From Grammothele lineata (taxonomy: Eukaryota; Basidiomycota; Agaricomycetes; Polyporales; Polyporaceae): a stretch of DNA of 64,000 bases. The DNA lies in assembly GCA_002150815.3 (NCBI GenBank), contig NDFF03000317.1, forward strand, positions 62,001 through 126,000, read 5' to 3'. Made by a program: the position numbers and the translations under genes. How positions within the stretch are numbered: the stretch's first letter is position 1; the number at the start of each line of letters is the position of its first letter. The notes under the pieces were generated by a model that saw nothing but the letters and a program-made list of their open reading frames with translations, was not told the DNA's origin and did no database searches. Below, piece by piece: positions 39,507-51,139 of the stretch.

Positions 39507-39767
39507 GTATTCCTCGAGAAACCGTTCATCACCGCATTCGTGAGCGCCATGGCAGAGGAGCAGGACGTTCGCGCCTCGAATGGCAAGGACGCCAGGCTGC
39601 TGCCGTGGTGGTCGACGTTGCTCGAAGTCTGCGACACACATCGCCCGAAGCTGCTCAAGGAGGTTGAGAGGTTGGTAGGCCAAGAGCTGTGGGATGCGTT
39701 TCCGTCTACCTTCGGCCTGCCGGGATGGAGCAGCACGAGAAACGTGAATGATGAAGTATCGGATTGA
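39507..39767 (+). pseudogene. fragment of a BTB-family gene, C-terminal part only
   Basis: The plus strand reads VFLEKPFITAFVSAMAEEQD, then WWSTLLEV, then KLLKEVERLVGQELWDAFPS and TFGLPGW, ending at TGA 39765-39767. This resembles the C-terminus of BTB copy 1 (FKKKPMFALFADALAKEQD, WWPWLHD, ALNKRCEDLWNSLPDVFG). No BTB core could be found upstream on this strand, where BTB copy 2 lies in the opposite direction. It is therefore best read as the surviving 3' end of a third, inverted family member. Confidence 0.5.
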
Positions 39768-39925
39768 TATGCGTAGGCCGTAACCGCTGAGCCCATGTTC
39801 CAGAGTAAAGACAGTGCATCCCATTAGAGCTGTATACTGTACATGTTCAATCGTACAAAAAGGTCTTCCGAGCTTAAATCGGCGACAGCCGTTAACCAAA
39901 TGCCGGGTAGGCCACGAGGGTACCA

Positions 39926-42228
39926 TTAAGCCTTGAGAGCCTTCACCATGAGACGCAGCTCCGGCTTCGCGCTTTCTTCGCCCATAGTGGGGTACATAAC
40001 CGCCGACTGGTTCCACGCGACGGGCTTGTCGGTAAGCTCGAACGAGTAAGTGGAGAGCAAGTTCGAGAGGACAATCTCTGCAACGGACAACAGCGCGTAA
40101 GAGACAAGAGACGAATACAAAGTGTGCGTAACTTACTCATCTCGAGCTGAGAGAACTTGAAGCCGCTACGAGGGACAGTTAGCTATCACGTAGGGCTGTG
40201 GTCAAAACGTCAAGACTTACATGCACGAGTGCGTTCCCGCCGCGAACGTCATGCTATCCAACCAGTACACCACTCAGTCAGTGAATCTTCTTTCTGAAAG
40301 AATCGTAGATCACTCACAGGTGAGCATACACCGCGGGAATACGTGCCTCCTCGACAGCAGCAGGGATAGGCTTCAACCAGCGCTCAGGCTTCCACTCCTT
40401 TGCGTCCTCGCCCCAAAGCGCCTTGTTCACGTTGCTCGCCTGGTAGTACACCTGCACCGAGGTGTTTCTCGGAACTACGATCTCCGAGATCTCCTTCCCG
40501 TCGCGCCCGCGCACAGGCTGGTCAAGGGGAAGCACTGTATCCTTGGCGAACCTACAACCAGAGAGCGATATTGAGTGCCGGCAGGGATATAGTGAAGAGG
40601 TGGGGTACGCACACACGGGGTGCCGATAAGTGAACAGGTGCGTAAAGGCGGAGCGTCTCGCGACAAATGGCGTCGAGGTAGGGGAGCTTGATGAGGTCCT
40701 CGTAGTCGATATCCGAGCGGTCCCCGCCTTGCGCCTCGACGACCTCCGCGCGGACCTTCTCCTGTACGTCAGGGTGCTGCGCAAGCAGGTGGAAGATACG
40801 CGAAAGGGCGTTGGAGGTCGTGTCCATGCCGGCGAGGATAAAGGTTCTGGGGTTTTCATGGACGAATGGTCAGCACGAAGCGGGGCGCGCGCCGACAGCG
40901 CCTTTTGTCGCTACTCACGACGTCTGCGCCAAAATCTCCTCGTCAGTCATGCGTTCGTTCTCAGTAGCTGCCATGTTCGCCCTGACTATCTCCACCGCGT
41001 ATCGTGAGCACGTGCATCACAAGCCAAAAGATATTGATACGCACGGAGAATACTCATGATGTCCTTTCCCTCACCAACCTCATGTGCGAGCGCCTCGTCA
41101 CCCCGCTGAAGCAACGCCTTCTTCTCGGCAACGATCTCGCGTGAGCGCCGCGCCATCGTGTCCGAAATGCCAATGATCTTCTTGATCGTCGGCCTCGGCG
41201 TCTTCCGGAGTAGCGCGCGAATGGCAGGTACGGGCAGGTACCACGAGAGTTCCGAGATGACAAAGTTGAGGAGGATAGTCGCGTTGGCCAGAGTTGGGCT
41301 GATAATGTGTCGTTGGTCGTTTAACAAAAGTCGATATACAAACAGCGAAAGACGCACAAGTAGAGCTTGATCGCCTCGCCGTACTCGTCCGTGGCATCCT
41401 CGGAGAAGTCATCGAAAGAATATCCAAGGCCGGCCTGCCCGAGCATCTCGAGCGTCGTGCGCGCCATCCAGCCGTTGACATCCATTTCGGTCGTAGAACC
41501 GTCGGGAGAGAGGCGCTTGCCCATTGCGGTGTTCAGCTGTAGATCGAAAACGCATCGCCGTCAGCGATAGGTTTACGCGTCGGTGAAGAAGTCGCGTACT
41601 CTGTGGGCAACCTTGTAGAAGATGTGCGTCATATCACGGAGGTGGGCCGCGGAGAACACGGGGTTGAGAACCTTCCTCTGGCGCTTGTGCTCGACGCCGG
41701 TGGTGGAGAGAAGACCGGGCCCCAGGAGCGTGTGCATTCCGCTATCGACGCATTCAGTCTCCAGGGAAGACGAGCGTGAGAGGTTTACATACTTGGAGGG
41801 CTCGAGGCGTTTCGGGACGAATTCCACGTCCTTAAGCATGATGTGGTGGACGGCCTTGGCATCGTATACAATGAGCATGCGTCGCTAAGTATGGTTGCCG
41901 CTTCAGCAGAGACGGTTGAAAGGACAAGCGTGCCGTATACATACGTTAAAGAAGGTCTTGGTAAGGAAGATCGAACCATAGGTCTCCGCGTACTCGGCCC
42001 ACTTCTTCCAACCTTGACGCTCCGCATACAACGGAAGGTTGCCTGAAAGGTGCATTAGTGATCAAGCGATCCTGAAGGCAACGTCATTGTTATACCTAGC
42101 CACCAGGAGCGAGGCAGAGGGCCAGGAAGATTATCGATAGTGAGCGTAGTGAAGTACGGATAGAAGATCTTCCAGAGGACGTAAAGCACCACTGCGGAGA
42201 CAACTACAGAGGGGAGTGAGAGTGCCAT
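39926..42228 (-). CDS. cytochrome P450 monooxygenase (third P450)
   Basis: A complete minus-strand P450 from ATG 42228 to TAA at 39926. The anchor is LSLPSVVVSAVVLYVLWKIF and the hinge IDNLPGPLPRSWWLG. The following exons read NLPLYAERQGWKKWAEYAE, MLIVYDAKAVHH, HKRQRKVLNPVFSAAHLRDM, EMDVNGWMARTTLEMLGQAG, I-helix LAGMDTTSN, ExxR in ICRETLRLYAP, EWKPERW and heme loop F-AAGTHSC-MG/GFKFSQLEM with the Cys ligand. It has the same overall exon pattern as P450 copies A and B but is clearly more distant, and it lacks the intron that follows TLRL in those genes. No break was seen in the exons checked. Substrate unknown. The proposed transposon begins about 0.7 kb upstream of its start. Confidence 0.92.
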
Positions 42229-42897
42229 GTCAGTAAAAAACGAGTTAGCGTTGATGAGTAGTAGCGGAGGGGTTTGGTGTGCTTCCGCGGCAACTGGCAA
42301 GAAGGTTTTATAGCGTCGTAAGCGACAACAATGACATATCGCGTACGCGAGAGTAGCGCTCTGACGGCCAAAACGAGGGATGCCGATACGCATCTCGGCT
42401 TACCTCACAGTGCCATCTAATGTGCCCGCAAGAGATCCGCACTGCGCAGGTGTGTTCACGGCCCGCGGTGGAAAACACCACGCCCGCGCGAAGCTGTTTG
42501 GAGCTGTCTACCCACTTCCTGATGATAGCGCCGAAATCTGATGATCAACGTGTCGTTGAGCGCGACTGAGATGAAGGGTGTGTGGTTGAGGCAGCGGTGC
42601 GTACCCTGTTGTCTCCGTTCAGAGCCCAGCAACACAAACTTTGCGAAGAGTGTGCATTGGACGGCGCAAGTCCGCGAAGAGTTAGACGAGAGTCCGAAGT
42701 CTCGGGAGTCGCACCAGGCAGCACTGGCGGCGCTCTAACGGCGTCCGCCGGTATTCGGGTACTTGAGCTACCGATCGCGTGTCGGTTTGAATGTGGGTTG
42801 ACCGGCGATCCTCGGGCGACTGGGTATCGGCCGGTAGAATACGCCGATGCTTCTTTTCGTCTACACGGTAGGGGATGGCTCCTAAAACTAACTTCAG

Positions 42898-43024
42898 AGA
42901 GCGGAGGCATGAGAATTTGTAGCTCCGCTCTTAGGAAATTCTCATTATTCCGCCCTGCAGGGGGTCTTAAGTCTTCACGACTTAAGAATGATGTAAGAAT
43001 GGCCCTTAGGATATTCCTAAGGGC
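42898..43024. repeat. cluster of nested palindromes, proposed left end region of the transposon
   Basis: Within 127 bp there are four perfect inverted repeats: AGAGCGGAG/CTCCGCTCT (42898-42906 and 42923-42931), interleaved with ATGAGAATTT/AAATTCTCAT (42909-42918 and 42936-42945); TCTTAAGTC/GACTTAAGA (42965-42973 and 42979-42987); and GCCCTTAGGA/TCCTAAGGGC (43002-43011 and 43015-43024). Pieces of these motifs recur near 51898-51985 on the other side of the transposase genes. Reading them as terminal or subterminal repeats is inference. Confidence 0.5.
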
Positions 43025-43502
43025 GATTTCGGGTAGAGGGCAGGGTCCGGGGGCCAGGATCACGCGTTCCGGGATCCGGTTGTTCGATATCGTCTGATAT
43101 GATCACGCCACGTCGATAGCAACCAAATGACATGTCATTGCACTAAACAGCTAGCTACGGTACTACGAGAGACAGGACTTGGCATACGCATAGGACTACT
43201 CCAAGACGACACTGCACCCCCTTCGCCAAACATACTACGGATCTGGTGACAAATAAATGAGCAGTGGCCACCACAAGTGTCGAAAACGTACCATATCAGG
43301 TTCAGATTATTTACAAGTCCCAGCCCTGCGAAGTGGACATCGCATGGGTGCGGGAGCTCATATGCTGAGTGTGATTGTGTTGCTGAATGTTGAGAGGAGC
43401 GAGCCTGACACCGGAGCTGCTATGCGAAGCTAGCTCGCGGGGATGATGGGCATGCATCATCATCCCGAATCCTTGCTCGGTGGAGGACTAGAAATAGCAC
43501 AG

Positions 43503-45210
43503 TTAGGTGAGAACACGGTAGAGATATTGCATGCGTACGGAATTATAATGGGAATGCATTGCTCCAGCACTGTCCTGGAGGATGCTGAGAGGGGGCAGAG
43601 AGGTGCGGAAGCCGGTGGACGAAGGCCCTGTGACAGGGGACCGAGACTGCGGGGCGCCGGGGGCGGGGGAAACAGACGGGGAGGTTGAAGATCGAAGACG
43701 AGAGCCCGTATGAATAGGTGACGTGCTCGGAGGCGGCGGCGGCGGATGAATGAGCGAGAAGTCGTTGTCGTTGTCGAAGGGACCAAAATCAGGGGTTGAT
43801 GCGCGGGGCGCAGGCTGAGTTGATGGAAGCTGGGGAATGTCGACAAGCTGATCGTCGGGGAAAAGACGGCGCTCCTTGGACACGCAGGTTTGAATAAAGC
43901 TGACATGATTGACAATGAGAGAGTGTTCTGTAGGATGAGAGGAGGCTTACCGTGCCCATCCGGACGTGCTGAAGTTGTTGCCCCATGCTGCCCGCTTTTC
44001 CTTGTAGAACTGCGTAAACTCGCACCAGAAGTGGCCGTTCGCACTGTTCACGCTGATCGCCACATTCGCATCATCTGCTCGCTTGCGCTTTCCGAGACGA
44101 ACGCCACAATCAACGTACGTCTCATCCTCGCGATCCTCAGCATCGTCGTCGTCATCATCCCTCGACACGAGGTCCGGGTTATCCAGCACGAAGCGTCGCT
44201 ACGAAAGCTCAATGAATGCCTTATTAAATTAACCATATAACACTTACCAGCACCAACAGCTTTAAGATGGTCCCTATCCCAAGCTCCTGGCTATTGAAGA
44301 ACTTGCGCGAGACGATAGCGGTCAGGTCCGTGAGGCCGCACTTGCGCTTGCCATCGAAAACACTATCACGAAGCTGAGGATCCCGTGATGGTCAGCAAGC
44401 AGCTAGAAGGTAGCAGACAGCTAAGTAGCACTTACAAGCTGACGGAAAACGTTGCGAGCATAGGAAGACCGGCGACGGACATGCGAGAGGAGCGCTCGGG
44501 TGAGCGAGACTGACTGAAAGACCGACACAAATCCTGGGTACGCATCAGCGGACCTCAGGCGTCCCTAAAAGGCGAGTTCTTGTAAGAATGAGGCTTAAAC
44601 TGTGAGGGCGCACGTACCATAGCCTCATCAGCAAAGTCGTAGTCGACCCGCTCAGCCTCTATGACCATCGTCTTGCACAACGAGATGACGTCTGCCTGCA
44701 ATGGTATAAATTGTCTGCTCGTCATGGAGAGGCAAAAGCAACGCACCTTCTGATCGATAGTCAGCGTTGGCTTCTTCGAGACCTGAGATGCAAGCCCTTG
44801 AACGAGGATCTTGATCTCGTTGAGGGCGTGATCAATGTCATCCATCCGCACATGGTACCTCAACACCTGGGACTGCTTGTGCACCTCCAACTTCTGCCGC
44901 CAGGACGGCAAGTTGTCGAGGAACTATGTAAGGCAGTGAGCGTGAGAAGCAGAAGATGACCACAGAAACGTACATCAATGAACCCAAGTAACTCCTTCCT
45001 GTATTTGGGGTCGAACGAGGAATAAATGGCCACCTCGTCGGCGTGCAGCTTCAATAGATCCATGGGCATCGGGCGAAAGAGGCTGTCGTCGACACCGGGA
45101 CCCTGCGAGTGCGGGTGAGGCACGGACGCGCCGCTGCTGGCCACTGGGACAGAGCCGGAGCGATGCGGGGCGTAGACGTGCGCGGAGGTCTCGAGGGTCT
45201 GACTAGGCAT
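43503..45210 (-). CDS. transposon-borne second protein of unknown function
   Basis: About eight exons on the minus strand from ATG 45210 (MPSQTLETSAHV) to a stop at 43503, roughly 430 residues. Domains seen in order: a Pro/Ser-rich N-terminus; a helical segment (DEVAIYSSFDPKYRKELLGF, FLDNLPSWRQKLEVHKQS, IDHALNEIKILVQGLAS); RALLSHVRRRSSYARNVFRQ; a strongly conserved-looking block VFDGKRKCGLTDLTAIVSRK then FFNSQELGIGTILKLLVL; an acidic stretch and a basic GKRKRADD that may be a nuclear signal; and WCEFTQFYKEKRAAWGN. The tail is Pro/Ser-rich. I recall near-identical blocks in proteins that accompany transposases of this type in other Agaricomycetes, so it is probably a DNA-binding or assembly partner for transposition. 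No catalytic motif is visible. All joins keep frame. Confidence 0.7.
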
Positions 45211-45761
45211 GTCGAAAGACAAAAGGCGACGATGTTTGCAGACCCAGACTCACTGTTCTTATACAGTTCCCGCCCTCATCCATATCCGGTCACTGACGAC
45301 GGCTGGCCATCCGACTCAGATTCTTGTGCATCCACCATGCATATGGTGGATCACTGCAAGTCGCAATGGCTGGCGACACTATGCCAGATTAGCACTACAT
45401 TGGACCAAGGATGAGGAACATCACCTATCAGTGGAACATGACCGGGACACGGGTGTGTCTCGTCGCGTGGATCTGAGAGACAAGTATGGAGGGAAAAGGC
45501 GAGGCAACAGGAGGCAGGTGAAGGTGAAACCGACAGCAGTGCGCTCAGCGCTGGCAGCGCAGCGCCTGGAGTCACTCCATCACACTGTGACTGCGTCACA
45601 ATCTCTCTATCGCTGGAGCCACCGCCCAGCAAACAGCTCTGCGCAACGCAGTCTAAACTACGGCAGCCATTCCAAACCGATTTCATATGGCTAGAATGCA
45701 TATAGAGAGTATACTGTGCGCTTCTGAGGGCCCAACTCCCATCACAGCTTTGCGAATTATT

Positions 45762-45805
45762 CGGTCTAGCTCGACTTAGCTAGTTTTGGCGCTTAAGTCG
45801 ACCAC
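45762..45805. repeat. palindrome-rich spacer between the two transposon genes
   Basis: CTAGCTCGACTTAGCTAG and GGCGCTTAAGTCG lie in the gap between the two genes. The CGACTTAG and CTTAAG words are also found in the flanking palindrome clusters, so they may be binding sites for the element's own protein. Inference from shared words only. Confidence 0.3.
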
Positions 45806-45881
45806 GCCGGACCAGACTCGGGAGGAACAAGGCTCAAGCGAGCACACAAGGGTGCGGCGAGGCAAACAGGTAATCGATTTG

Positions 45882-48800
45882 TCAACGACGGTACATGGAG
45901 AGGAGTGCAGCTCGGTGCACGGAGGAAATATTATGAGACAGACCACTGGGCGGGTGCATGGAAGGGAGAATATTAGTAGCACTGGCGAAGCCACCTTGCG
46001 GCGATGAAGTCTGCCAGGACCCGGGCCACTGCTGAGCCAGTGGATCAGGATGCCCGTGGATGACTAGGGGAGATGGGGGAAATGGATGAGGAATGGCGGG
46101 CGCAGCAGGCATAGCTAGATGGGCCCTAGCTGCAGCCTGAGGGGCGGAGCTGCCAGAGGCGGAATTAGTGTGTACGGAAGGCACTGAGGGCCGACGACTC
46201 GTGGTGTTCTTGCTGCGCTGTTGCTTGTTCACCTCGATCTCTCGGCGTGCTGCCTCGAGGATCAGGGTCTCCCGTGGTTTACGCGGTGTGAGTGGGAGGT
46301 AGAAAGAGGCTAAAGTAGCTGCATCTCGCATCTGCGCTGTATTGAGAATATAGCCTTGTCCTTGATGAGCTACAGCCCAATCCCGCTGGGAAGTCTCTTC
46401 GCCCTCTTCACATACTACCCGGTTCTTCTCGAGAGTGCAGTGGCCTTGAACACAGTCATGTTGAACATTAACTAGACAGTGAACGTCCTGAACGCCTCCA
46501 TCAGTAGAGAATTTCTCATCAAAACGTGGAAACATCACCTCAATCGAGATTAAGGAGTAGTTCGGGTATGGAATAACATGAGGCATGTCGTAGTGCGGAT
46601 GTCGGTCGCCGACCGCACACCATGAGACAAGGAGAAAATCTGCCTTATCATGACGCTCGGACACAGAGCCGACTACTTGAATAATCTCCTCGACCCTGCC
46701 AATTGTTGGTAGGGAGCGGAAATAAGATATGCTGGCACCTGAAGCGTGACTGAGTAAATCTGGGAGCCGACGACTATAGACAACCCATGACCGTTCGCCT
46801 TTGATGCGACACCACTCGCCATCTCGAAGACGGCACCGCTCAGCTGTCCGGCACTTGCGAGCAACTATTGATTGGCCAGACATTGTGATAACAGTAGGTG
46901 GCGGAGCACCAGTAGTTGCAGCGAAAGTCTGCTTCCAGGACTTGACATTTCCGAGCTTCTGACATGTTCCTAGAAAAGGACATTCAAACTATGAGCTAGT
47001 ATCCGTGTAAATAGGTAGTAGAAACGCACCCGCATCCGATACGGAAACCTCAGGGTCGTACCGGAGCAAGCCGAGAATATCTTTGTCAAAATTATCTAGA
47101 GAAAGGAGTTCAATCGGGGCCGATGAAGCGTGACGCCACCGCGCCGTGTGATCCACATATTGAGCTTTGAGCATACTAGCCATCTTGAGAAGCCAAGGCG
47201 ACCTGACATGTGTTGCCCTGGGCCCTGAGGGCGTAGGAACGACGTCGTCTGAACGGCCGTTTACCACATGAGGCATGTAGAATATTCCGCCGCTGAGAAA
47301 GTGCCGGATCCGATTATGATGGGCCATCCCAGTCGCAATGTCTCGTGACGGCGCTCGGTGATTACTGTGAATGCTGTGGGATCGAATGACGGCGTTGAAC
47401 GACTCGAAGCCCTCTGTTGCAAAGAGCATTGGTGGGCCAAAGCGACGGATATGTTTAGGCAGGTGCAGGATGATGTGAAACTTCGGCTTGTTGAACCAAC
47501 GTGGCGTTAATTCGCAGACGGAGTCCAGGAAATGATTGATGGCCGCTTCCACGCGTTTCTGAAACGTACTCCATGAGCTGCTTTGAAGGTATATCACGTA
47601 GACATGAGTGGGCTTACGACATGAGCATCCAAACCATGGATCTCCGGCTGCCACACAAGTGGCATGAGGTGCGCTAGCGATGTCCAGACCCTTGTCAACT
47701 CCTCCGGGATATTGTCTAGATTATGCAGTACGAAGGGGGCAGCTTGCGCTACCGCTCGGAAATCGCGGCCAACAAGAGATCCTGCGTAGTTGACAAGTGT
47801 ACGCCCTGCGAGTGGTGGAATGCCGAGGCCAGACACGTCGAATGACGATAAACGAGCAATGACTGTCGCCTTATCTGTGTCCTTCAGGCGACTGACTGTG
47901 TCTCGCCATAGATACTTCACAAAGCCGAGCAATATGACGTGAAGTATCTCGACTGGTGTATCGGAGTGCGGATCAAAGTCTGTTAGGAGTTACGCATGAG
48001 AAATCGGCTCAGCATGAAAGGACAGGAGTCGAGCGACTGAAACAGACCGTGGATGCGCCAGACTGGACTGACTGCGAAAGTGTCCGAGTTTGGTATAGTC
48101 TTCACGTAATTGGCAACGTCGGCCATCTTGTCTAAAGCTGAGCGACCTCGCCTTGTTGTAATCTCAAAAAGACGATTCACGAAGTAGCCCTGGAATGTAT
48201 CTTTCGTGCCAGTATCCGTTCTTGACTGCAGGACAGTATTTTTCCCCCCTATGCGCTGCGCTTCTGTGAATTGAGACTGTAGTTCCCCCAATGTAGTCGT
48301 TCGTGTGCGCAAGACGTCAATCTGGAAGCAGCTGTAAGCATTACTAGTTGACTATGCCCCGATCAGGTTGACGGAGACGGGAGACCATATTACTCACAGA
48401 CATGAACTTCCGAACGCGGTCCACCATTTCTGCCATAGTTTCGGGTTTCTTCTTTCGACGGGCCTTCTTTTGCGCGTGTTGCCCAGCCGCGTGCTCGTCG
48501 TGAGTACTCGCCACACTTCCTCCATCTGATCGTGATCGAAGTGACACCTCGGACGCTGCATCACTCCGGGCTTCATCCTCGCCTCCTCCAACACCGCCGT
48601 TATCATCATCGGCAGCCGCAGACCCTTTAGAAACCCGACACACGCGGCAGAAAAACTTGGCTGTAAGACCAATGTGACATGCAATTTCGCTCTGCATCGG
48701 GTTATCGCCCAGCATCGCGAGAACAGATGGTACAACAAGGACAAGCTCTTTGAGTTCGCAGTCCCATGCCCATATCCCTGATGACTGACAATCTCTGTGG

Positions 48801-51082
48801 ACGAAGGATCAAAGCATGACATCAGGATGACAGATATAGTGCATATGAGAACGAACACGCACCTGAGCTGCTCCACAATGCCATCGAGCATCTCGAGCGG
48901 GGGTGCGAGATTGGATGTGGAAAGGAAGTGGATGTTGTATTCGTGGTGTACAAGCGAGCGAGGGAGACCGGCGGGTGTGAAGAGAAATGAATTATGTTTA
49001 TTCCACTTTTTCGAGAGGTTGCCTGATGTGTCATCGCAATACAGCCAGATAGGGAAGGCGACAACGCGATGACCAGCCGCAACATGGCGCCAGCGATTGC
49101 CTGACTGAGGATTTGTCAGTGTCCACGGGTGGATTCCTCCATTTCGTTCCTTCTGGACACCTGGAATCTCGTGATGAACGGTTATGCACTGAGTGGACCG
49201 GAAAATGCATACCTATGAGATTCCTGGGGTCCGGGATGTTGTGGAATGTGTGCGTTGTACACAGTGTTTCGAAAGGTGAAAGAAAGCGATCGAGATTGAT
49301 TTCGTGCGTCTCGTACTCGTGTACAATCCAACCGGAGCCTCCGGGCGCAACAGACACAGACCAGGCATCCGCAAAAATATCGCTGCCTCTCGTGAACCAT
49401 CGGATGGGCAGGCAGACGCGTCCGTCCTTCAACTGCGCTGGCTCGTACACGTAGAAGTCTTGATGACCTGCTCTGACCATGGGCGATGCACAATTGGGGT
49501 CGAGCTCACGACGCCAGCGTTCCGCTTGCCATGCCTCGGACAGGTTGTCACCAGAATCTTCGGGGAGAAATCGGAGATGCGGGCGTACACGTGGGTTGGC
49601 CATCTCCTATAATGAGAAGTTCGAAATGAGCTCTGGTAGAACATATGAGAAGGCACCAAAGAGGCGCACTTGCGCTATGATACCCGCTAGGTCATTGACA
49701 TAGTAGGTATGCCCCATGGCGCCTTGATATTTGATGCTTCCAACGCCACAGATATCTTGCAGCGATTTCGAAAGACGGTCGAGCACGGAATCAGATGGGA
49801 TGTCTTTCACGCCAAGAGCGCACATTGCCCAATGAATTGCGGTGTTCTGCTTGCGCGAGAAAACACACCGTGGAAGGTGTCGAAGGATGTCAAGAACACA
49901 TGTCTGGGGAATCTCCGTGATGAGTACATACGCAATGACTACGGCATATGTTCCACGAACCTCCTTGTCAGGCCATGGGAACCAAGGCGTATCTTCGTCT
50001 GTGATCATACGCCGCAGAACCGTACCCGATGTTAAGCTGTTGTGTATGATCGGAGCTGCAAGCGGGAGTAAGAAGGCAGTCCGGGAGATGCGGTTCCCCA
50101 AATATGACACACCTGGTGGCTCCGGTTCTGTGGCCTCCTCCACCTCTTCGGTACCTTCACCTGCATTACTGTCATCGTCGTCGGACTCGTCATTGATGGC
50201 GCCATCATGTAGGAGATAGGCACGAAGTCGTTCGCTTAGCCGAACGACAGAGGCTTCTTCCAGACTGCCCAGCCCATTCAACGACGGGGCTATTGCACCC
50301 CAGTCGACCGTCCCTGTGCCTTCGTTCACCCACTGATCATCGTGAGTGGTGCTGTGGAACGTCTCTATTGTGTCGTTGAGAACGTCCAGGAGTGTCTCGC
50401 GTACAGCAGGCGGACACGAAGGTGTCGTGTGGGCGTGCGACGAAGTTGCTGTTCGCTGGTCCGCCGCCTTGCGCACCAACTGCTGGTGGCGCTTACTTTG
50501 CTCGTGACGTTTGATGTCCTTCTTGTGGAGCGATACGCCGTCGTTGCAGATGGTGCAGAGAAAGTAGCCCCGCATGTCACCAGTCCGTGGTTGCCACCCT
50601 GGTTATGATTTAGACTTGTTCATACAATTGCGACCATGATACATCACTCACATTCCGGGTGCTCCGAGGGAAAGCTATCCTTCATCGTTTTGAACCGAGT
50701 CTCGCGCCGAGATGAGACTAGGGAGAGGTCTAATCAGTCTAGCTTGTACAGAATCGATTCAATGAGCGACTTACCCGCCGTTCGTGCACCGCCCGGAAAG
50801 CAGGTGCGAAGATGCAGGGTGGCACCATGCGTGATTCCGATGCCACCCATTGTAGAGTCCACGTTCAGAGGTGCGAAAGAGTACGGTGGGTAAACGAGGT
50901 ATTGGTGAACGCTCTTGAGATCGGGAATGAGGCGCCGTCGACGCATCTCACGAAAGATTTCGTCGACGCTGTCCTGCGGTGTAGTCTCTGTATTGTGTTG
51001 GCCCCTCTGTTCATATAACCAAGAAGAATCACGTACGTATCACGACGGTTTTCATCGACGTTCCGGTGATGAATATTGACAT
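45882..51082 (-). CDS. transposase-like gene with ubiquitin-like and C2H2 zinc-finger N-terminal domains
   Basis: Exon 1 (51082-51037) and exon 2 (50987-50775) encode a ubiquitin-like fold: MSIFITGTSMKTVVIQTTPQ, DSVDEIFREMRRR, and a final strand THGATLHLRTCFPGGA that mirrors the TLHL...GG end of ubiquitin. Exon 3 (50598-49670) joins in phase through WQPRTGDMRGYF to a C2H2 finger (CTICNDGVSLHKKDIKRHEQ, second His in KRH) and an acidic linker. Later exons read FYVYEPAQLKDGRVCLPIRW, GNRWRHVAAGHRVVAFPIWL, SGIWAWDCELKELVLVVPSV, CRVCRVSKG, DFDPHSDTPVEILHVILLGF, PKFHIILHLPKHIRRFGPPM and LFATEGFESFNAVIRSHSIH. All exon joins I tested keep frame, giving roughly 1,400 residues to the stop at 45882. The motifs match a transposon-encoded family repeated in Agaricomycetes, so it probably catalyses cut-and-paste transposition. 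An alternative ending of exon 2 (stop at 50610) would make the ubiquitin-like part a separate protein. The catalytic acids were not pinned down. Confidence 0.7.
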
Positions 51083-51139
51083 CCTTGCGCACTTAGGACT
51101 GTCACAACAGCGTTAGTTTTGCTCTCGCAGGGCATAGGA

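Noticed and set aside
43139..43160. CACTA word (CACTAAACAGCTAG) that could mark the left terminus of a CACTA-type element
   Set aside because: No matching TAGTG terminus was found at a sensible place on the right, so a single short word is not enough.
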